Positions 1 to 9,411 of a DNA stretch of 64,000 nt are shown one piece after another. The stretch comes from Legionellaceae bacterium (lineage in GTDB: Bacteria > Pseudomonadota > Gammaproteobacteria > Legionellales > Legionellaceae), in NCBI GenBank assembly GCA_029212505.1, contig JARGOS010000008.1, forward strand, positions 1 through 64,000, read 5' to 3'. The notes beneath the pieces were generated by a model. It did not search any database. It had not been told where the DNA came from and was given only the letters and a program-made list of their open reading frames with translations. A program made the position numbers and the translations under genes. Within the stretch, counting starts at the first letter, position 1, and every line of letters starts with the position of its first letter.

Positions 1-74
1 ATTCGAACCCTCGATACGGGTTAACGTATACACACTTTCCAGGCGTGCGCCTTCAGCCGCTCGGCCACCTCTCC
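1..74 (-). tRNA. tRNA-Ser(GGA), 3' end cut by window edge
   Basis: Read on the minus strand the segment begins GGAGAGGTGGCCGAG and has a serine-type D arm. The anticodon arm has loop CTGGAAA, which gives anticodon GGA, and a long variable arm (GTATACGTTAACCCGTATCG) typical of class II tRNA follows. The T arm starts at the window edge, so the acceptor 3' strand is not visible. It reads UCC/UCU serine codons. The class II architecture makes the identity secure although the gene is incomplete here. Confidence 0.9.
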
Positions 75-164
75 GTACTTCGATGGCAAGGGTATAATGT
101 CTTGTCAAAAAAATCAACTGAAATTGAGCTATACTCTAAATAATTGATGTAGGAGTCTGTTGCT

Positions 165-620
165 ATGTTTAAACAATGTTGGGTATGGGGTTGGGTTTTG
201 AGTGCGATGTTGCTGGCTCAAGGTGCTTTTGCGTTTCCGTGTTTTATTACGATAACCAAAGACAGTTGTTGGACGGAATATACGGTGATGGTTGATGTAT
301 TGGATGCAGAAACAGATGCTGTTTTAACAACTGTTGTCATACCTAAAGGTGAGTCTTGGTCGAGAGCTCGGATTGACGGGAAAGCAAAGCAGCATTTGAT
401 GCTTAGAGCAACGTTTAAACCGGTATTTTGGAAATCAGAAAAAAATAAAGTTTATTATGCGAAGCGATATTGGCTTTTACCTGATGCGATTGAGGGGAAA
501 TCAACGGCGGTTCATGTCAGTGTGTGTTATCCAAAAAGCTTTTCTGGGGTTCCTTTGCCTCCAGGGGCTGATTCAAAATGCGTGTGTTCTAAGCCAGATC
601 TTCCTAAAATAAGTGATTAA
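165..620 (+). CDS. Small secreted cysteine-containing protein of unknown function
   Basis: The product is 151 residues. It starts with a clear Sec signal peptide: an aromatic/hydrophobic stretch to about residue 24, with a probable AFA|FP cleavage site. The mature part is about 127 residues with cysteines near positions 26 and 35 and a C-terminal cluster (VCY, KCVCSK) that could form disulfides in the periplasm. It has no lipobox and no further membrane segment. A GTAGGAG ribosome-binding site lies 8-9 bases before the ATG. It is monocistronic between the partial tRNA-Ser and the convergent rsmB. I do not recognise the family; small periplasmic proteins of this sort are common in Legionellales. 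Confidence 0.7.
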   Translation: MFKQCWVWGWVLSAMLLAQGAFAFPCFITITKDSCWTEYTVMVDVLDAETDAVLTTVVIPKGESWSRARIDGKAKQHLMLRATFKPVFWKSEKNKVYYAKRYWLLPDAIEGKSTAVHVSVCYPKSFSGVPLPPGADSKCVCSKPDLPKISD

Positions 621-638
621 TTACTGAGCCGGCTTATT

Positions 639-1922
639 TTAGATTTTGTGCAGCACACTGTAAAAAAATCCATCCATCGAAGCTTCTCCAGGAAAGATTT
701 GCCACCCATGCCCTGTGGCATGCCCCCAAGGCATGATATCAGGTGATATTTGAGCGTTGGTGTGTTGATTGATAAATGCGGCTATTTGCTTCTCGTTTTC
801 TTCCGGAAGAATACTGCAGGTGGCATAAACCAAGATGCCACCTGGGGCAAGCAACGGCCAGAGGGTTTCAAGTAACGTAGCTTGGGTTTGTGTAATGGCT
901 TGAACATCTTCGGCGGTACGTAAAAGCTTAATGTCGGGATGACGTCGAATCACACCTGTTGCAGAACACGGCGCATCAAGCAAAATGCGATCAAATAATA
1001 TACCATCCCACCATGAATCAGGATTTTGGGCGTCTCCTGCAAGAAGCTGGATGCGTGATTCAAAGCCTAATCGAGCTAGATTCTCACGCGTGCGTTTGAG
1101 GCGTTTAGGCTCAATATCTAAGGCAACACAAGCTTTAAGATGAGGCTCGGTTTCTAAAATATGACATGTTTTACCACCTGGGGCGCAGCACGCATCCAGT
1201 ACGCGCAAACCGGGCTTGAGCTCAAGGAACTGCGCGGCAAGCTGGGCTGCTCCGTCTTGGACAGAAACATCGCCAGTTTTAAAGCCCGGTAAGTCAAATA
1301 CATCACAGGGCTTATCAAGCACGAGTCCATGTGTGGTATGTGTGATAGGTGCAGCACAAATATTTATGTTTTCAAGCTGTTCTTGATAGCCATGCAGGCT
1401 TGCACGCTGTTGATTGACGCGCAAGCTCATCGGAGGATGGGCATCACTTGCAGCTATCATCGCTTCCCAATGGTCAGGCCAGGCTTTTTGTAGGCGTTTT
1501 AGCAGCCATAAGGGGTAATTATAGCGAAAGCTGGCGCTTTGTTCTGCTTGCTTATCTAAAACATCTTTTTCTCGGCAATATTTTCGTAAAACGGCGTTGA
1601 TAAGACTTTTTGCCCAACTCGTTTTTTTTGTATTGAGCAAAGCAACGGTTTCATGCACCACAGCATAATGCGGGAGGTCTAATTCGCGAAGCTGATAGAG
1701 CCCTATCAAAAGTGTCAGCCAAATATCAAAATTTTTAGGTGGTTTTTTTAGTAATTGCTTAGCAAGGGCATCGAGGCGAAAATAATGTCGACACACACCA
1801 AAACATAAATTTTGAGCAAAGGGTGTGAGTTCGGTTTTGATGTGTGATAGCGAACGATTTTCGCTCAGCACTTCATGCAAGGCTTTTCGTGCGAGCTTAC
1901 GTTCGTTTTGATTGTTTGTCAT
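639..1922 (-). CDS. rsmB: 16S rRNA m5C967 methyltransferase RsmB
   Basis: RsmB (Sun/Fmu) methylates C967 of 16S rRNA in the cytoplasm using S-adenosylmethionine. The 427-residue length is normal. The N-terminal NusB-like RNA-binding domain spans about residues 5-135. The Rossmann methyltransferase domain follows, with AdoMet motif [10 protein letters not shown] at 243-252, the motif IV cysteine in DAPCSATG (C319) and the catalytic motif VI cysteine in YATCS (C369). The start codon overlaps the fmt stop by four bases (ATGA), so translation is probably coupled in the def-fmt-rsmB order usual for gammaproteobacteria. The identification is secure. Confidence 0.96.
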   Translation of the reverse strand: MTNNQNERKLARKALHEVLSENRSLSHIKTELTPFAQNLCFGVCRHYFRLDALAKQLLKKPPKNFDIWLTLLIGLYQLRELDLPHYAVVHETVALLNTKKTSWAKSLINAVLRKYCREKDVLDKQAEQSASFRYNYPLWLLKRLQKAWPDHWEAMIAASDAHPPMSLRVNQQRASLHGYQEQLENINICAAPITHTTHGLVLDKPCDVFDLPGFKTGDVSVQDGAAQLAAQFLELKPGLRVLDACCAPGGKTCHILETEPHLKACVALDIEPKRLKRTRENLARLGFESRIQLLAGDAQNPDSWWDGILFDRILLDAPCSATGVIRRHPDIKLLRTAEDVQAITQTQATLLETLWPLLAPGGILVYATCSILPEENEKQIAAFINQHTNAQISPDIMPWGHATGHGWQIFPGEASMDGFFYSVLHKI

Positions 1923-2860
1923 TGAAGCTTAAGACCTGGGTAAAGTGTTTGTTTTCTGGCATTGAGCCAATCAGCGATGGAAAGGGCTTTGCCGCCCGCA
2001 AACTGAATGATTTCAACGCATAATATATTTTCGCCGGTTGCAACCTGCATGCCTGTTGCATCAAGTGACAAAACGGTACCAGGCTCTGCATCGGTGGTTT
2101 GCGCGAGCGCGCGTGCTTGATGAATACGCAGGGTTTGCTCACCCGCTTCAGTTCGCGCAATAGGCCAGGGGTTATAGGCACGAATTTGGCGTTCAATCTG
2201 TATTGCTGGCTTGTGCCAAGCTATAACAGCATCTTGTTTTGTGATTTTAGGTGCGTAGGTTGCAAGCTCATGATTTTGAGCCATAGGCTGAGCTCGTTTT
2301 TCAGCTAATGCATCGAGGGTGTCAAGCAAAGGCTCAGCTGCTAATTGAGCTAAGCTATCGTGTAAGCTGTTAGCTGTTGCATTGGCCGGTATTTTACAGG
2401 TTGCACGTGCAAGCATGGGGCCTGTGTCCATGCCTGCGTCTAATTGCATGATGGTGACGCCTGTCTCAGCGTCTCCGTTCAGTAAGCTTGCCTGAATAGG
2501 GGAGGCGCCACGCCAATGGGGCAGGAGCGATGCATGCACATTAATGCAGCCCAAGCGCGGGATATCAAGTACGGCTTGAGGTAAAATTAAACCGTAAGCA
2601 ATCACCACCAAAATATCAGGATTAAGTGCTCTGAGCTCGTCTTGGGCCGCTTGATTTTTAAAATTTAACGGTTGATACACAGGAATGTCGTGTGCTTCAG
2701 CCCATTGTTTAGCTGGAGACGCTTGCATGCGTCGACCACGACCTGCAGGGCGATCGGGTTGTGTATAAATTGCTGAGAGATGATGCCTGGAGGCAGCAAG
2801 TGCATCGAGCGCTGGGCAGGTAAACGCAGGCGTTCCTGCAAAAACAATATTTAGAGTCAT
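1919..2860 (-). CDS. fmt: Methionyl-tRNA formyltransferase
   Basis: Fmt transfers a formyl group from 10-formyl-THF to initiator Met-tRNA. From the chosen ATG the protein is 313 residues and opens with [13 protein letters not shown], the normal N-terminus. Upstream in-frame codons exist, but they lie in an AT-rich repeat and encode nothing family-like. The catalytic triad is visible: N107 and H109 within [18 protein letters not shown], and D145 in [10 protein letters not shown]. The gene sits between def and rsmB. There is no clear Shine-Dalgarno sequence. A 14-bp duplication of the start region lies directly upstream and creates a five-codon mini-ORF whose TGA overlaps this ATG. Confidence 0.95.
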   Translation of the reverse strand: MTLNIVFAGTPAFTCPALDALAASRHHLSAIYTQPDRPAGRGRRMQASPAKQWAEAHDIPVYQPLNFKNQAAQDELRALNPDILVVIAYGLILPQAVLDIPRLGCINVHASLLPHWRGASPIQASLLNGDAETGVTIMQLDAGMDTGPMLARATCKIPANATANSLHDSLAQLAAEPLLDTLDALAEKRAQPMAQNHELATYAPKITKQDAVIAWHKPAIQIERQIRAYNPWPIARTEAGEQTLRIHQARALAQTTDAEPGTVLSLDATGMQVATGENILCVEIIQFAGGKALSIADWLNARKQTLYPGLKLQ

Positions 2861-2874
2861 ATATTTAGAGTCAT
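2847..2874 (-). repeat. 14-bp tandem duplication of the fmt start region
   Basis: The 14-mer ATATTTAGAGTCAT occurs twice head to tail, at 2847-2860 and 2861-2874. The proximal copy holds the first codons of fmt. On the minus strand the distal copy reads ATG ACT CTA AAT ATA TGA, a five-codon ORF out of frame with fmt, whose stop overlaps the fmt ATG. This may only be a slippage duplication; a coupling role is inference. Confidence 0.9.
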
Positions 2875-2876
2875 AG

Positions 2877-2896
2877 ATAATATAATATAATATAAT
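2877..2896. repeat. (ATAAT)4 pentanucleotide repeat in the def-fmt spacer
   Basis: Four perfect ATAAT units lie in the 49-bp gap between the def stop and the fmt start, in the untranslated leader of fmt on the minus strand. Such a tract can change copy number by slippage and could alter fmt translation or create -10-like elements. No effect is demonstrated. Confidence 0.9.
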
Positions 2897-2909
2897 ATTT
2901 TGTTTTATT

Positions 2910-3410
2910 TTAATTATGGCGTTTAAATTTATCGAGTTTTTTCTTAGCCATGGCGCGCTTAAGTGGTGATAAATGATCAACAAAAAGCTTACCGTTGAGG
3001 TGATCTATCTCATGCTGAAAGCAGTGACTTAGCAAGCCTGTGCCGGTTATTTCGAATGTTTTCCCGAGACGATCTTGTGCGCGGACCGTAACGGTTTCGG
3101 AGCGTGTCACGGTATCAAAAGCACCAGGAACCGATAGGCAGCCTTCTTGCGATCTAACAGAACCTTCAGATTGAATAATTTCAGGATTAGCGAGCACCAG
3201 CTGTTGGCTTTTATCCCCAATCACATCAATCACCGTGAGCATTAAATTAATACCTATCTGCGGTGCTGCAAGCCCGATACCTTTGGCGTGGTACATGGTT
3301 TCAAACATATCGTTGATTAACACATCAAGTTTATTGTCAAACACTTCGACGGGCGCATTTTTTTGTCGTAAGCGAGCATCAGGAAGGTAAATAATTTTAT
3401 GGATAGCCAT
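2910..3410 (-). CDS. def: Peptide deformylase
   Basis: Def removes the N-formyl group from nascent proteins and so pairs functionally with Fmt, encoded just downstream. The protein is 166 residues, usual for type 1 deformylases. All three metal-site motifs are intact: [10 protein letters not shown] at 44-53, EGCLS with metal ligand C91, and QHEIDH with H133, catalytic E134 and H137. The gene is transcribed away from dprA across a 163-bp divergent spacer. This is the first gene of the def-fmt-rsmB unit. Confidence 0.97.
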   Translation of the reverse strand: MAIHKIIYLPDARLRQKNAPVEVFDNKLDVLINDMFETMYHAKGIGLAAPQIGINLMLTVIDVIGDKSQQLVLANPEIIQSEGSVRSQEGCLSVPGAFDTVTRSETVTVRAQDRLGKTFEITGTGLLSHCFQHEIDHLNGKLFVDHLSPLKRAMAKKKLDKFKRHN

Positions 3411-3573
3411 AATCGTGCAGAGCCTTATATTATTTAAATTAATCGAATTAAGATAATAGATGACAATAGAATACGCTAATTATACAATAAATCATTGCGT
3501 TACAGCAATGAACAAAGCTTGTACCAGCCTTAAGTGGATATTACACGGATGACATAACGGAAGAATTTAATTT

Positions 3574-4653
3574 ATGAATAACCAACATGCTTTATTGGTG
3601 TTAAATCGCCTACCTCATGTGGGGCCGCGAACCATCGCAAAGCTTTTGCGACGGTGGCCTGAACCACAAAACATTTTTAATTTGTCGCTGACCGAGCTGC
3701 TTCATGCCGGTGTGCCGGAGCGTCTTGCCAACATACTGCTTCAAGCAAATATCAAATTGATTGATCGTGATTTACGTTGGCAAGATAAAGCCAATCATAC
3801 ATTATTGACCTGGTTTGACGCGGCGTACCCGGCATTATTAAAAGAAATACCCGACGCACCTCCAGTATTATATGCCTTAGGGGATATGACGAGTCTAAAA
3901 GGGACTAAGCTTGCGATGGTGGGTACACGTACACCCACGATTACGGGAGCCGAAACCGCGTGGCAATTTGCACGTGACTTAGGTGAGCAGGGCGTGACGA
4001 TTGTAAGTGGTCTTGCACGAGGCGTTGATGGCGAGGCTCACCGAGGATGTCTGGCCGGTCAAGGACGGACCATTGCGGTATTAGGAACAGGAATTGATTG
4101 CAATTATCCTCGTCAACATGCAAAATTAAAAGAAGAGATTCAAGAAAAAGGTCTTGTTTTGAGTGAGTTCCCCTTGGGAACACCTCCAGCAGCTGGACAT
4201 TTTCCGCGTAGAAATCGCATCATAAGCGGTTTATCTGGTGCAACATTGGTTATTGAATGCTCGCTGAATAGCGGCTCGTTAATTACGGCACATTTGGCTT
4301 TAGAACAAAATCGTAATGTCATGGCACTGCCGGGTTCGATTCATAATCCCGAGGCAAAAGGGTGTCACGCGCTGTTGCAGCAAGGTGCTGCGTTGGTCAC
4401 TTCTCCGCAAGAGGTTTTGCAGGAGCTTTGTGTTGAGCGCACATTTAGGGAGCGTGGCAATGATGTTAGTTTGTCCGCCGTAGGGGATGAGGGGTCTTTG
4501 ATTGCGTATATCAGCTTCGATGTGACCACGGTCGATAAAATCGTGGATCGAAGTAATATTCCGGTTGAAGATGTGATGAATGATTTGGCAGAATTAGAAC
4601 TCATGGGGCACGTTAAAGCGGTTCCCGGAGGCTATATAAGGTGTAAACGATGA
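3574..4653 (+). CDS. dprA: DNA-processing protein DprA (Smf)
   Basis: DprA loads RecA on incoming single-stranded DNA during natural transformation. The 359-residue protein has an N-terminal helix-hairpin-helix/SAM-like region (about 1-70). The Rossmann core follows (about 80-290) with VGTRTPT, SGLARGVDGEAHRG near 145-158, GTGIDCNYP and the RRNRIISG motif at 212-219. A C-terminal winged helix spans about 305-357. The stop overlaps the smg start by four bases, the conserved dprA-smg-topA order. Presence of dprA suggests competence, as in Legionella. Confidence 0.95.
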   Translation: MNNQHALLVLNRLPHVGPRTIAKLLRRWPEPQNIFNLSLTELLHAGVPERLANILLQANIKLIDRDLRWQDKANHTLLTWFDAAYPALLKEIPDAPPVLYALGDMTSLKGTKLAMVGTRTPTITGAETAWQFARDLGEQGVTIVSGLARGVDGEAHRGCLAGQGRTIAVLGTGIDCNYPRQHAKLKEEIQEKGLVLSEFPLGTPPAAGHFPRRNRIISGLSGATLVIECSLNSGSLITAHLALEQNRNVMALPGSIHNPEAKGCHALLQQGAALVTSPQEVLQELCVERTFRERGNDVSLSAVGDEGSLIAYISFDVTTVDKIVDRSNIPVEDVMNDLAELELMGHVKAVPGGYIRCKR

Positions 4654-5141
4654 AAGATAATTTTCTTGAGATGTTACTTACTTTATTTGAGCAAACATTA
4701 ACTCAGTTAAAAGAAGCGTATATTCCCGAATTACCCGAAGAATTAAACGAACACCATAACGAACTCAATGCAGAACAAGCATTAGATAAAGCAACCAATG
4801 TTGAGGTTGCATCAACGAGCGGAAAAAAAACAACGCTTGAAATGCTTTGGTTTCGTTCGGCTAACAGCCAAAGTACGCGTGTATTTACACCCGAAGAACA
4901 ACTTAGATTTACCCGTGCGAGTCAGCAATTCTTAAAGAGATTAAGAAGGCTGGATATACTTCCTCCTGATGCCATGGAGCTTGTTATTAATCGACTGATG
5001 TTTTCTGAATCGCGCTTTGTTAATCTGCAAGAAACAAAATGGGCCGTTCGAAACACGTTTGCAGAACGTTTGTCTTCGGAGCAATTGGCTTTTTTAGATC
5101 TTGTTTTATATCAAAAAGAAGATGGTTTAGCGTTGCATTAA
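4650..5141 (+). CDS. smg: Smg family protein (DUF494)
   Basis: The product is 163 residues, matching Smg/DUF494 in length and context: between dprA, which it overlaps by four bases, and topA, which starts 31 bases later. The C-terminal half carries the conserved part of the family, helices around RLRRLDILPPDAMELVINRLM and a final TFAERLSSEQLAFLDLVLY segment. The middle, around residues 30-65, is less conserved and polar. The molecular function of Smg is not established. Confidence 0.88.
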   Translation: MKDNFLEMLLTLFEQTLTQLKEAYIPELPEELNEHHNELNAEQALDKATNVEVASTSGKKTTLEMLWFRSANSQSTRVFTPEEQLRFTRASQQFLKRLRRLDILPPDAMELVINRLMFSESRFVNLQETKWAVRNTFAERLSSEQLAFLDLVLYQKEDGLALH

Positions 5142-5172
5142 TTATAATATTAAAAATAAGGTTAAAATCTGC

Positions 5173-7458
5173 ATGAGCAAACACTTAGTTATCGTTGAGT
5201 CACCAGCAAAAGCTAAAACGATCGAAAAATATTTAGGGAAAGATTATCATGTATTGGCCTCCTACGGTCATGTTCGTGATTTACCGGCCAAAAAAGGATC
5301 GGTTAATCCTGATGCTAATTTTGCTATGACGTATACGCCTATCGAACGTAACGCCAAACATGTGGAACGTATTGCGAAAGCCATGCAACGCTCTGATGCG
5401 CTCTTACTTGCAACTGACCCGGATCGCGAAGGTGAAGCGATTTCGTGGCATGTGCATGAACTAATGAAAGAACGAAAATTACTCGAAGGAAAAACAGTTC
5501 AGCGTATCGTGTTTCATGAAATAACCAAATCCGCCATTCAAGATGCGATTAAAAAACCACGCGAAGTTTTGATGGATATGGTGAATGCACAACAAGCACG
5601 ACGTGCATTAGATTATTTGGTAGGTTTTAATTTATCTCCACTGTTGTGGAAAAAAGTACGTCCTGGTTTATCTGCTGGACGCGTCCAAAGCCCGGCTTTG
5701 CGCTTGATTGTAGAGCGTGAAGAAGAAATTGAACGCTTTGAGACACAAGAATATTGGCGACTTCAAGCACTTTCTGAATCAAAAGGCACATCGTTTGAAG
5801 CGCGGCTTACGCACTACAAATCAGAAAAATTACAGCAGTTTACGATTAATAATACCGAGCAAGCTCACCAAATACGCGATGCCTTATTGGCCGAGGCCAA
5901 GGGAGCTTTGCGTGTTGATAGCGTCGATAAAAAACAACGTAAACGAAAACCAGCAGCCCCGTTTATTACATCAACACTTCAGCAAGAAGCTGCCCGAAAA
6001 TTAGGCTTTACCGCACGTAAAACCATGACCGTAGCTCAGCAGCTCTATGAAGGAATTGATGTAGGCTCTTCGGGCACCGTAGGTTTGATTAGTTATATGC
6101 GTACGGACTCGGTTAATTTATCTTCTGATGCACTCACCGAAATACGTGCTTATATCCAAGAGCGCTATGGCTCTGAAAATTGCCCTAAAGATATACGGGT
6201 TTATAAAACTAAATCTAAAAATGCTCAAGAGGCGCATGAAGCCATTCGTCCGACCGATATTCACCGCACACCCGATGCATTGCAATCCGCCCTGACACCT
6301 GATCAGTTTAAACTTTATGGCTTAATCTGGAAGCGGACCATTGCTTCTCAAATGGTTGATGCAATCCTTGATACCGTAGCGGTAGATTTTGTTTGTGGTG
6401 AAGGGAACCGTTTTCGTTCTAACGGTTCAACGCTCGTATTTCCTGGATTTCTTACGGTATATGAAGAAGGAAAGGATGATGCTAAAGCTGATGATTCAGA
6501 TGGTGATAAAAAACTTCCCGTATTTGAAGTTGGAGAATCGATCACGTTACTAGATATTCGGCCGGATCAGCATTTTACCGAGCCACCGCCGCGTTACTCA
6601 GAGGCAAGCTTGGTTAAAGCGCTTGAAGAATTTGATATTGGACGACCGTCGACGTATGCCTCGATTATTCATACACTGCAGCAACGCGAATATGTGACGG
6701 TGCTTAAAAAACGGTTTACACCGACGGATGTGGGTCGGATTGTTAGTAACTTTTTGACTAAATATTTTACGCGTTATGTAGACTATCAGTTTACAGCCCA
6801 ACTTGAAGATACGTTAGATGCTGTCGCTCGTGGTGAAAATGAGTGGATTCCGGTGTTAGAAAATTTTTGGAAGCCGTTTGATGAGCAAATTCATACCATT
6901 GATGAGCAAGTGCAACGGAAAGATGTCACGACAGAAGAGACCGATGATAAATGCCCGAAATGTGAAAAGCCGTTGGCTATTCGACTAGGAAAACGCGGTC
7001 GTTTTATCGGTTGCACCGGGTATCCTGATTGTGATTATACGCAAGATATGAAAGGCGGTGAAACATCATCTGAACCTGAAGTCGTAGAAGGGCGTGTGTG
7101 CCCTCAATGTGCAAGCCCACTTCATATTAAAACCGGTCGATACGGTCGTTTTATTGGTTGTGGCGGCTACCCTAATTGTAAATTTATTGAACCGTTAGAA
7201 AAGCCCGCAGATACCGGTGTATTATGTCCTAAATGTGACACATCAACTTTACTCAAACGCAAATCCCGACGTGGCAAAGTATTTTATTCATGCGCTGCCT
7301 ACCCTAAATGTGATTATGCGTTATGGAATGAGCCGATTGATAAGCCGTGCCCTAAATGTGCATGGCCGTTGCTTACCAAGAAAGAAACCAAGCGTTCGGG
7401 TAAGCAAATTCTCTGCCCGAAAGAAGGCTGTGATTTTATCGAGAAAGTGGAAGAATAA
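5173..7458 (+). CDS. topA: DNA topoisomerase I (type IA)
   Basis: TopA relaxes negative supercoils through a transient 5' phosphotyrosine. The 761-residue protein has the Toprim domain at the N-terminus (VIVESPAKAKTIEKYLG, then DPDREGEAISWH). The active-site tyrosine is Y308 in SYMRTDS, within the gate domain. The C-terminal third has four tetracysteine zinc modules beginning near CPKCEK, CPQCAS, CPKCDT and CPKCAW, as in proteobacterial TopA, with the last one a little divergent. The start has an AAGG site nearby. panD begins five bases downstream. Confidence 0.97.
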   Translation: MSKHLVIVESPAKAKTIEKYLGKDYHVLASYGHVRDLPAKKGSVNPDANFAMTYTPIERNAKHVERIAKAMQRSDALLLATDPDREGEAISWHVHELMKERKLLEGKTVQRIVFHEITKSAIQDAIKKPREVLMDMVNAQQARRALDYLVGFNLSPLLWKKVRPGLSAGRVQSPALRLIVEREEEIERFETQEYWRLQALSESKGTSFEARLTHYKSEKLQQFTINNTEQAHQIRDALLAEAKGALRVDSVDKKQRKRKPAAPFITSTLQQEAARKLGFTARKTMTVAQQLYEGIDVGSSGTVGLISYMRTDSVNLSSDALTEIRAYIQERYGSENCPKDIRVYKTKSKNAQEAHEAIRPTDIHRTPDALQSALTPDQFKLYGLIWKRTIASQMVDAILDTVAVDFVCGEGNRFRSNGSTLVFPGFLTVYEEGKDDAKADDSDGDKKLPVFEVGESITLLDIRPDQHFTEPPPRYSEASLVKALEEFDIGRPSTYASIIHTLQQREYVTVLKKRFTPTDVGRIVSNFLTKYFTRYVDYQFTAQLEDTLDAVARGENEWIPVLENFWKPFDEQIHTIDEQVQRKDVTTEETDDKCPKCEKPLAIRLGKRGRFIGCTGYPDCDYTQDMKGGETSSEPEVVEGRVCPQCASPLHIKTGRYGRFIGCGGYPNCKFIEPLEKPADTGVLCPKCDTSTLLKRKSRRGKVFYSCAAYPKCDYALWNEPIDKPCPKCAWPLLTKKETKRSGKQILCPKEGCDFIEKVEE

Positions 7459-7462
7459 AACG

Positions 7463-7855
7463 ATGTATACCAGACGTATGTTAAAATCTAAAATTCATCG
7501 TGCGCGTGTTACGCATGCTGATTTAAATTACGAAGGAAGTATCACGCTATCACCCGCGCTACTGGAAGCCGCTGATTTGTTACCTAATGAAGCGGTTCAT
7601 ATCTGGAACATAACGGCTGGAACACGTTTTGAGACCTATACGATTGAAGGCAAGCCTGGCTCAAGTGCAGTTTGTGTCAACGGTGCAGCAGCACGCTTGG
7701 TTGCGCCAGGGGATTTAATTATTATCGCATCGTTTATCGATATTCCCAATGCGGCGTGTCGTGCTTTTAAGCAAAGCATTGTTTTTGTCGATGAAAATAA
7801 TCAAATCAAAGCCATGCGGCCAGAAGTTGCTGCTGATGTAGCATGCGTTAATTAA
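7463..7855 (+). CDS. panD: Aspartate 1-decarboxylase (pyruvoyl-dependent)
   Basis: PanD converts L-aspartate to beta-alanine for pantothenate and CoA synthesis. From this ATG the proenzyme is 130 residues and begins MYTRRMLKSKIHRARVTHADL, parallel to the E. coli N-terminus. The self-cleavage site is visible as YEGS (G25|S26), where Ser26 becomes the pyruvoyl group. The conserved tyrosine in FETYTIEG follows. An open frame runs further upstream inside topA but adds unrelated residues, so this start is preferred. It lies five bases after topA and may be cotranscribed with it, an unusual partnership. Confidence 0.95.
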   Translation: MYTRRMLKSKIHRARVTHADLNYEGSITLSPALLEAADLLPNEAVHIWNITAGTRFETYTIEGKPGSSAVCVNGAAARLVAPGDLIIIASFIDIPNAACRAFKQSIVFVDENNQIKAMRPEVAADVACVN

Positions 7856-7867
7856 ACATTAATTAAC
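7847..7867. terminator. AT-rich hairpin between convergent panD and lipoprotein gene
   Basis: A perfect inverted repeat, GTTAATTAA - ACA - TTAATTAAC, spans both stop codons. The stem is AT-only inside its end pairs and no long T run follows, so it is a weak candidate for a bidirectional terminator or 3' end stabiliser. Confidence 0.35.
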
Positions 7868-8056
7868 CGGTTTTCTTTGGCATGCCTTGTGTGAGCTGTC
7901 TTCTTTCTCAGAGACATCCACAGGGTTTTCTTGCCCCCAATGAACCCATCGGTTTTTTGGGGCCGCAATAATTTGATGTGAGGAAAGTTCATCCAAGTTA
8001 TCGTTAAAGCAGCCGGTAAGCGCTAAACCACTGAATAAAAATACCATCCATTTCAT
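7859..8056 (-). CDS. Small predicted lipoprotein
   Basis: From the ATG at 8056 the product is 65 residues. It has a short lipoprotein signal (MKWMVFLFSGLALTGC): a hydrophobic stretch ending in the lipobox LTGC, with C16 as the lipidated residue. An upstream in-frame ATG would add 11 residues, but the AAGGA site at the right distance supports the shorter start. The mature part is 50 residues, polar, with the repeated theme WVHWGQENPVD. It has no recognisable domain. It faces panD convergently. The residue after Cys is Phe, so outer-membrane sorting is likely. Confidence 0.65.
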   Translation of the reverse strand: MKWMVFLFSGLALTGCFNDNLDELSSHQIIAAPKNRWVHWGQENPVDVSEKEDSSHKACQRKPVN

Positions 8057-8128
8057 ACTGTATCCTTCTTGAATAGACTTAGAGATCAATGAATTTCTTA
8101 TAAAAAAGTCTAAAGGATTTCATGCATC

Positions 8129-8143
8129 TTTACCAATGGTAAA
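8129..8143. promoter_or_regulatory. Palindromic operator-like site upstream of gcdH
   Basis: TTTACCA-A-TGGTAAA is a perfect dyad with 7-bp arms around one central base, in the spacer between the lipoprotein gene and gcdH, about 70 bp before the gcdH ATG. Such a dyad fits a TetR- or GntR-type regulator site. No regulator gene is adjacent, so this is a candidate only. Confidence 0.35.
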
Positions 8144-8213
8144 TACTTAAGTCTGTGTTTTGTAAAAAATTTTATTTATACTGTTTATCATATCAAGCAA
8201 AAGGACCCTACGC

Positions 8214-9374
8214 ATGGATGATTTATTATGTATTGACAGTCAATTACACGATGATGAACGTATGATTCGTGACAGTGTTGCTCGATTTGTAGCACATGAT
8301 GTTATTCCATATATGCCTGATGCGTTTGAGAAGGCTATTTTCCCTCAAGATTTAATCAAAAAAACGGCTGAGATGGGCCTGTTGGGCCTAACATTACCTA
8401 CTCAATACGGGGGTTCTGAGGCATCTTATGTCGCTTATGGCTTGGTATGCCAAGAATTAGAGCGCGGTGATAGTGGATTGAGAAGTTTTGTGTCGGTTCA
8501 GAGTTCACTCTGTATGTATCCGATATTTCGTTATGGAAGTGAAGAGCAAAAAATGCGCTTTTTACCAAAAATGGCGAAAGGTGAGCTTGTTGGCTGTTTT
8601 GGCTTAACTGAACCTAATGCCGGTTCTGATCCGGCGGGTATGCATACCTATGCTAAAAAAGTAAAAGGTGGCTATTGTCTCAACGGTTCAAAAATATGGA
8701 TCACCAATGGAAATATAGCGGATGTCGCTGTGGTTTGGGCTCAAACCGACGAAGGTATTCGAGGTTTTTTAATTGAAAGAGGTTTTAAAGGTTTTACTTC
8801 GAAAGAAATGAAATTAAAAATGTCGTTGCGTGCTTCGCTTACGGGTGAATTATTTTTTGATGATGTTTTTGTTCCAGAAGAAAATTTATTACCTGGGAGT
8901 AAGCGTGGCCTCGGTGCTGCTTTGAGCTGCTTAAGCCAAGCACGTTATGGTATTGCTTGGGGAGCCATGGGCGCTGCAAAGGCATGCTTTGATCTTACGC
9001 GTGATTATTTGCTCGAGCGCAAGCAATTTAATAAGCCATTGGCTGGTTTTCAGCTGATACAAAAAGATTTAAGTTTAATGTATACCGAGATCATGAAGGC
9101 TGACTGCATGAATCTTCATGTAGGGCGATTAACCGCTGAGCAACAAAAAAATCCAGCCATGATTTCGCTGCTTAAAAGCAATGCATGTCGCGAGGCGCTT
9201 AAAATCGCCCGTATGTGTCGGAATTTATTAGGTGCCAACGGTATTAGTTTAGAGTACCATGTGATTCGTCACATGATGAATCTTGAATCGGTCTTTACGT
9301 ACGAAGGAACGGATAATGTGCATTTATTAACATTAGGTCGTCATATCACAGGAATAAATGCATTTACTTCTTGA
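8214..9374 (+). CDS. gcdH: Glutaryl-CoA dehydrogenase (acyl-CoA dehydrogenase family)
   Basis: GcdH oxidises and decarboxylates glutaryl-CoA to crotonyl-CoA in lysine/tryptophan breakdown, using FAD. The 386-residue protein follows the acyl-CoA dehydrogenase plan. The FAD/substrate segment is [16 protein letters not shown] and the catalytic base is Glu364 in TYEGT. Two features separate it from ordinary acyl-CoA dehydrogenases: Arg90 in the [10 protein letters not shown] segment, matching the arginine that binds the glutaryl carboxylate, and the YGSEEQK region. AAAGGA precedes the ATG. It is monocistronic and followed by tRNA-Pro. Confidence 0.92.
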   Translation: MDDLLCIDSQLHDDERMIRDSVARFVAHDVIPYMPDAFEKAIFPQDLIKKTAEMGLLGLTLPTQYGGSEASYVAYGLVCQELERGDSGLRSFVSVQSSLCMYPIFRYGSEEQKMRFLPKMAKGELVGCFGLTEPNAGSDPAGMHTYAKKVKGGYCLNGSKIWITNGNIADVAVVWAQTDEGIRGFLIERGFKGFTSKEMKLKMSLRASLTGELFFDDVFVPEENLLPGSKRGLGAALSCLSQARYGIAWGAMGAAKACFDLTRDYLLERKQFNKPLAGFQLIQKDLSLMYTEIMKADCMNLHVGRLTAEQQKNPAMISLLKSNACREALKIARMCRNLLGANGISLEYHVIRHMMNLESVFTYEGTDNVHLLTLGRHITGINAFTS

Positions 9375-9400
9375 TTTTATTAAATTAAAAACGGTATGAT
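9371..9400 (+). promoter_or_regulatory. Sigma70 promoter of tRNA-Pro
   Basis: TTGATT (9371-9376), an 18-bp spacer and TATGAT (9395-9400) lie just upstream of the tRNA. The -35 hexamer overlaps the gcdH stop codon. The spacing puts the start of transcription a few bases before the tRNA. Confidence 0.5.
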
Positions 9401-9411
9401 GCGTGAAAAAT

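Noticed and set aside
7217-7462. 5' extension of panD into topA
   Set aside because: The upstream codons belong to topA in another frame; the PanD N-terminus and the start at 7463 fit the family.
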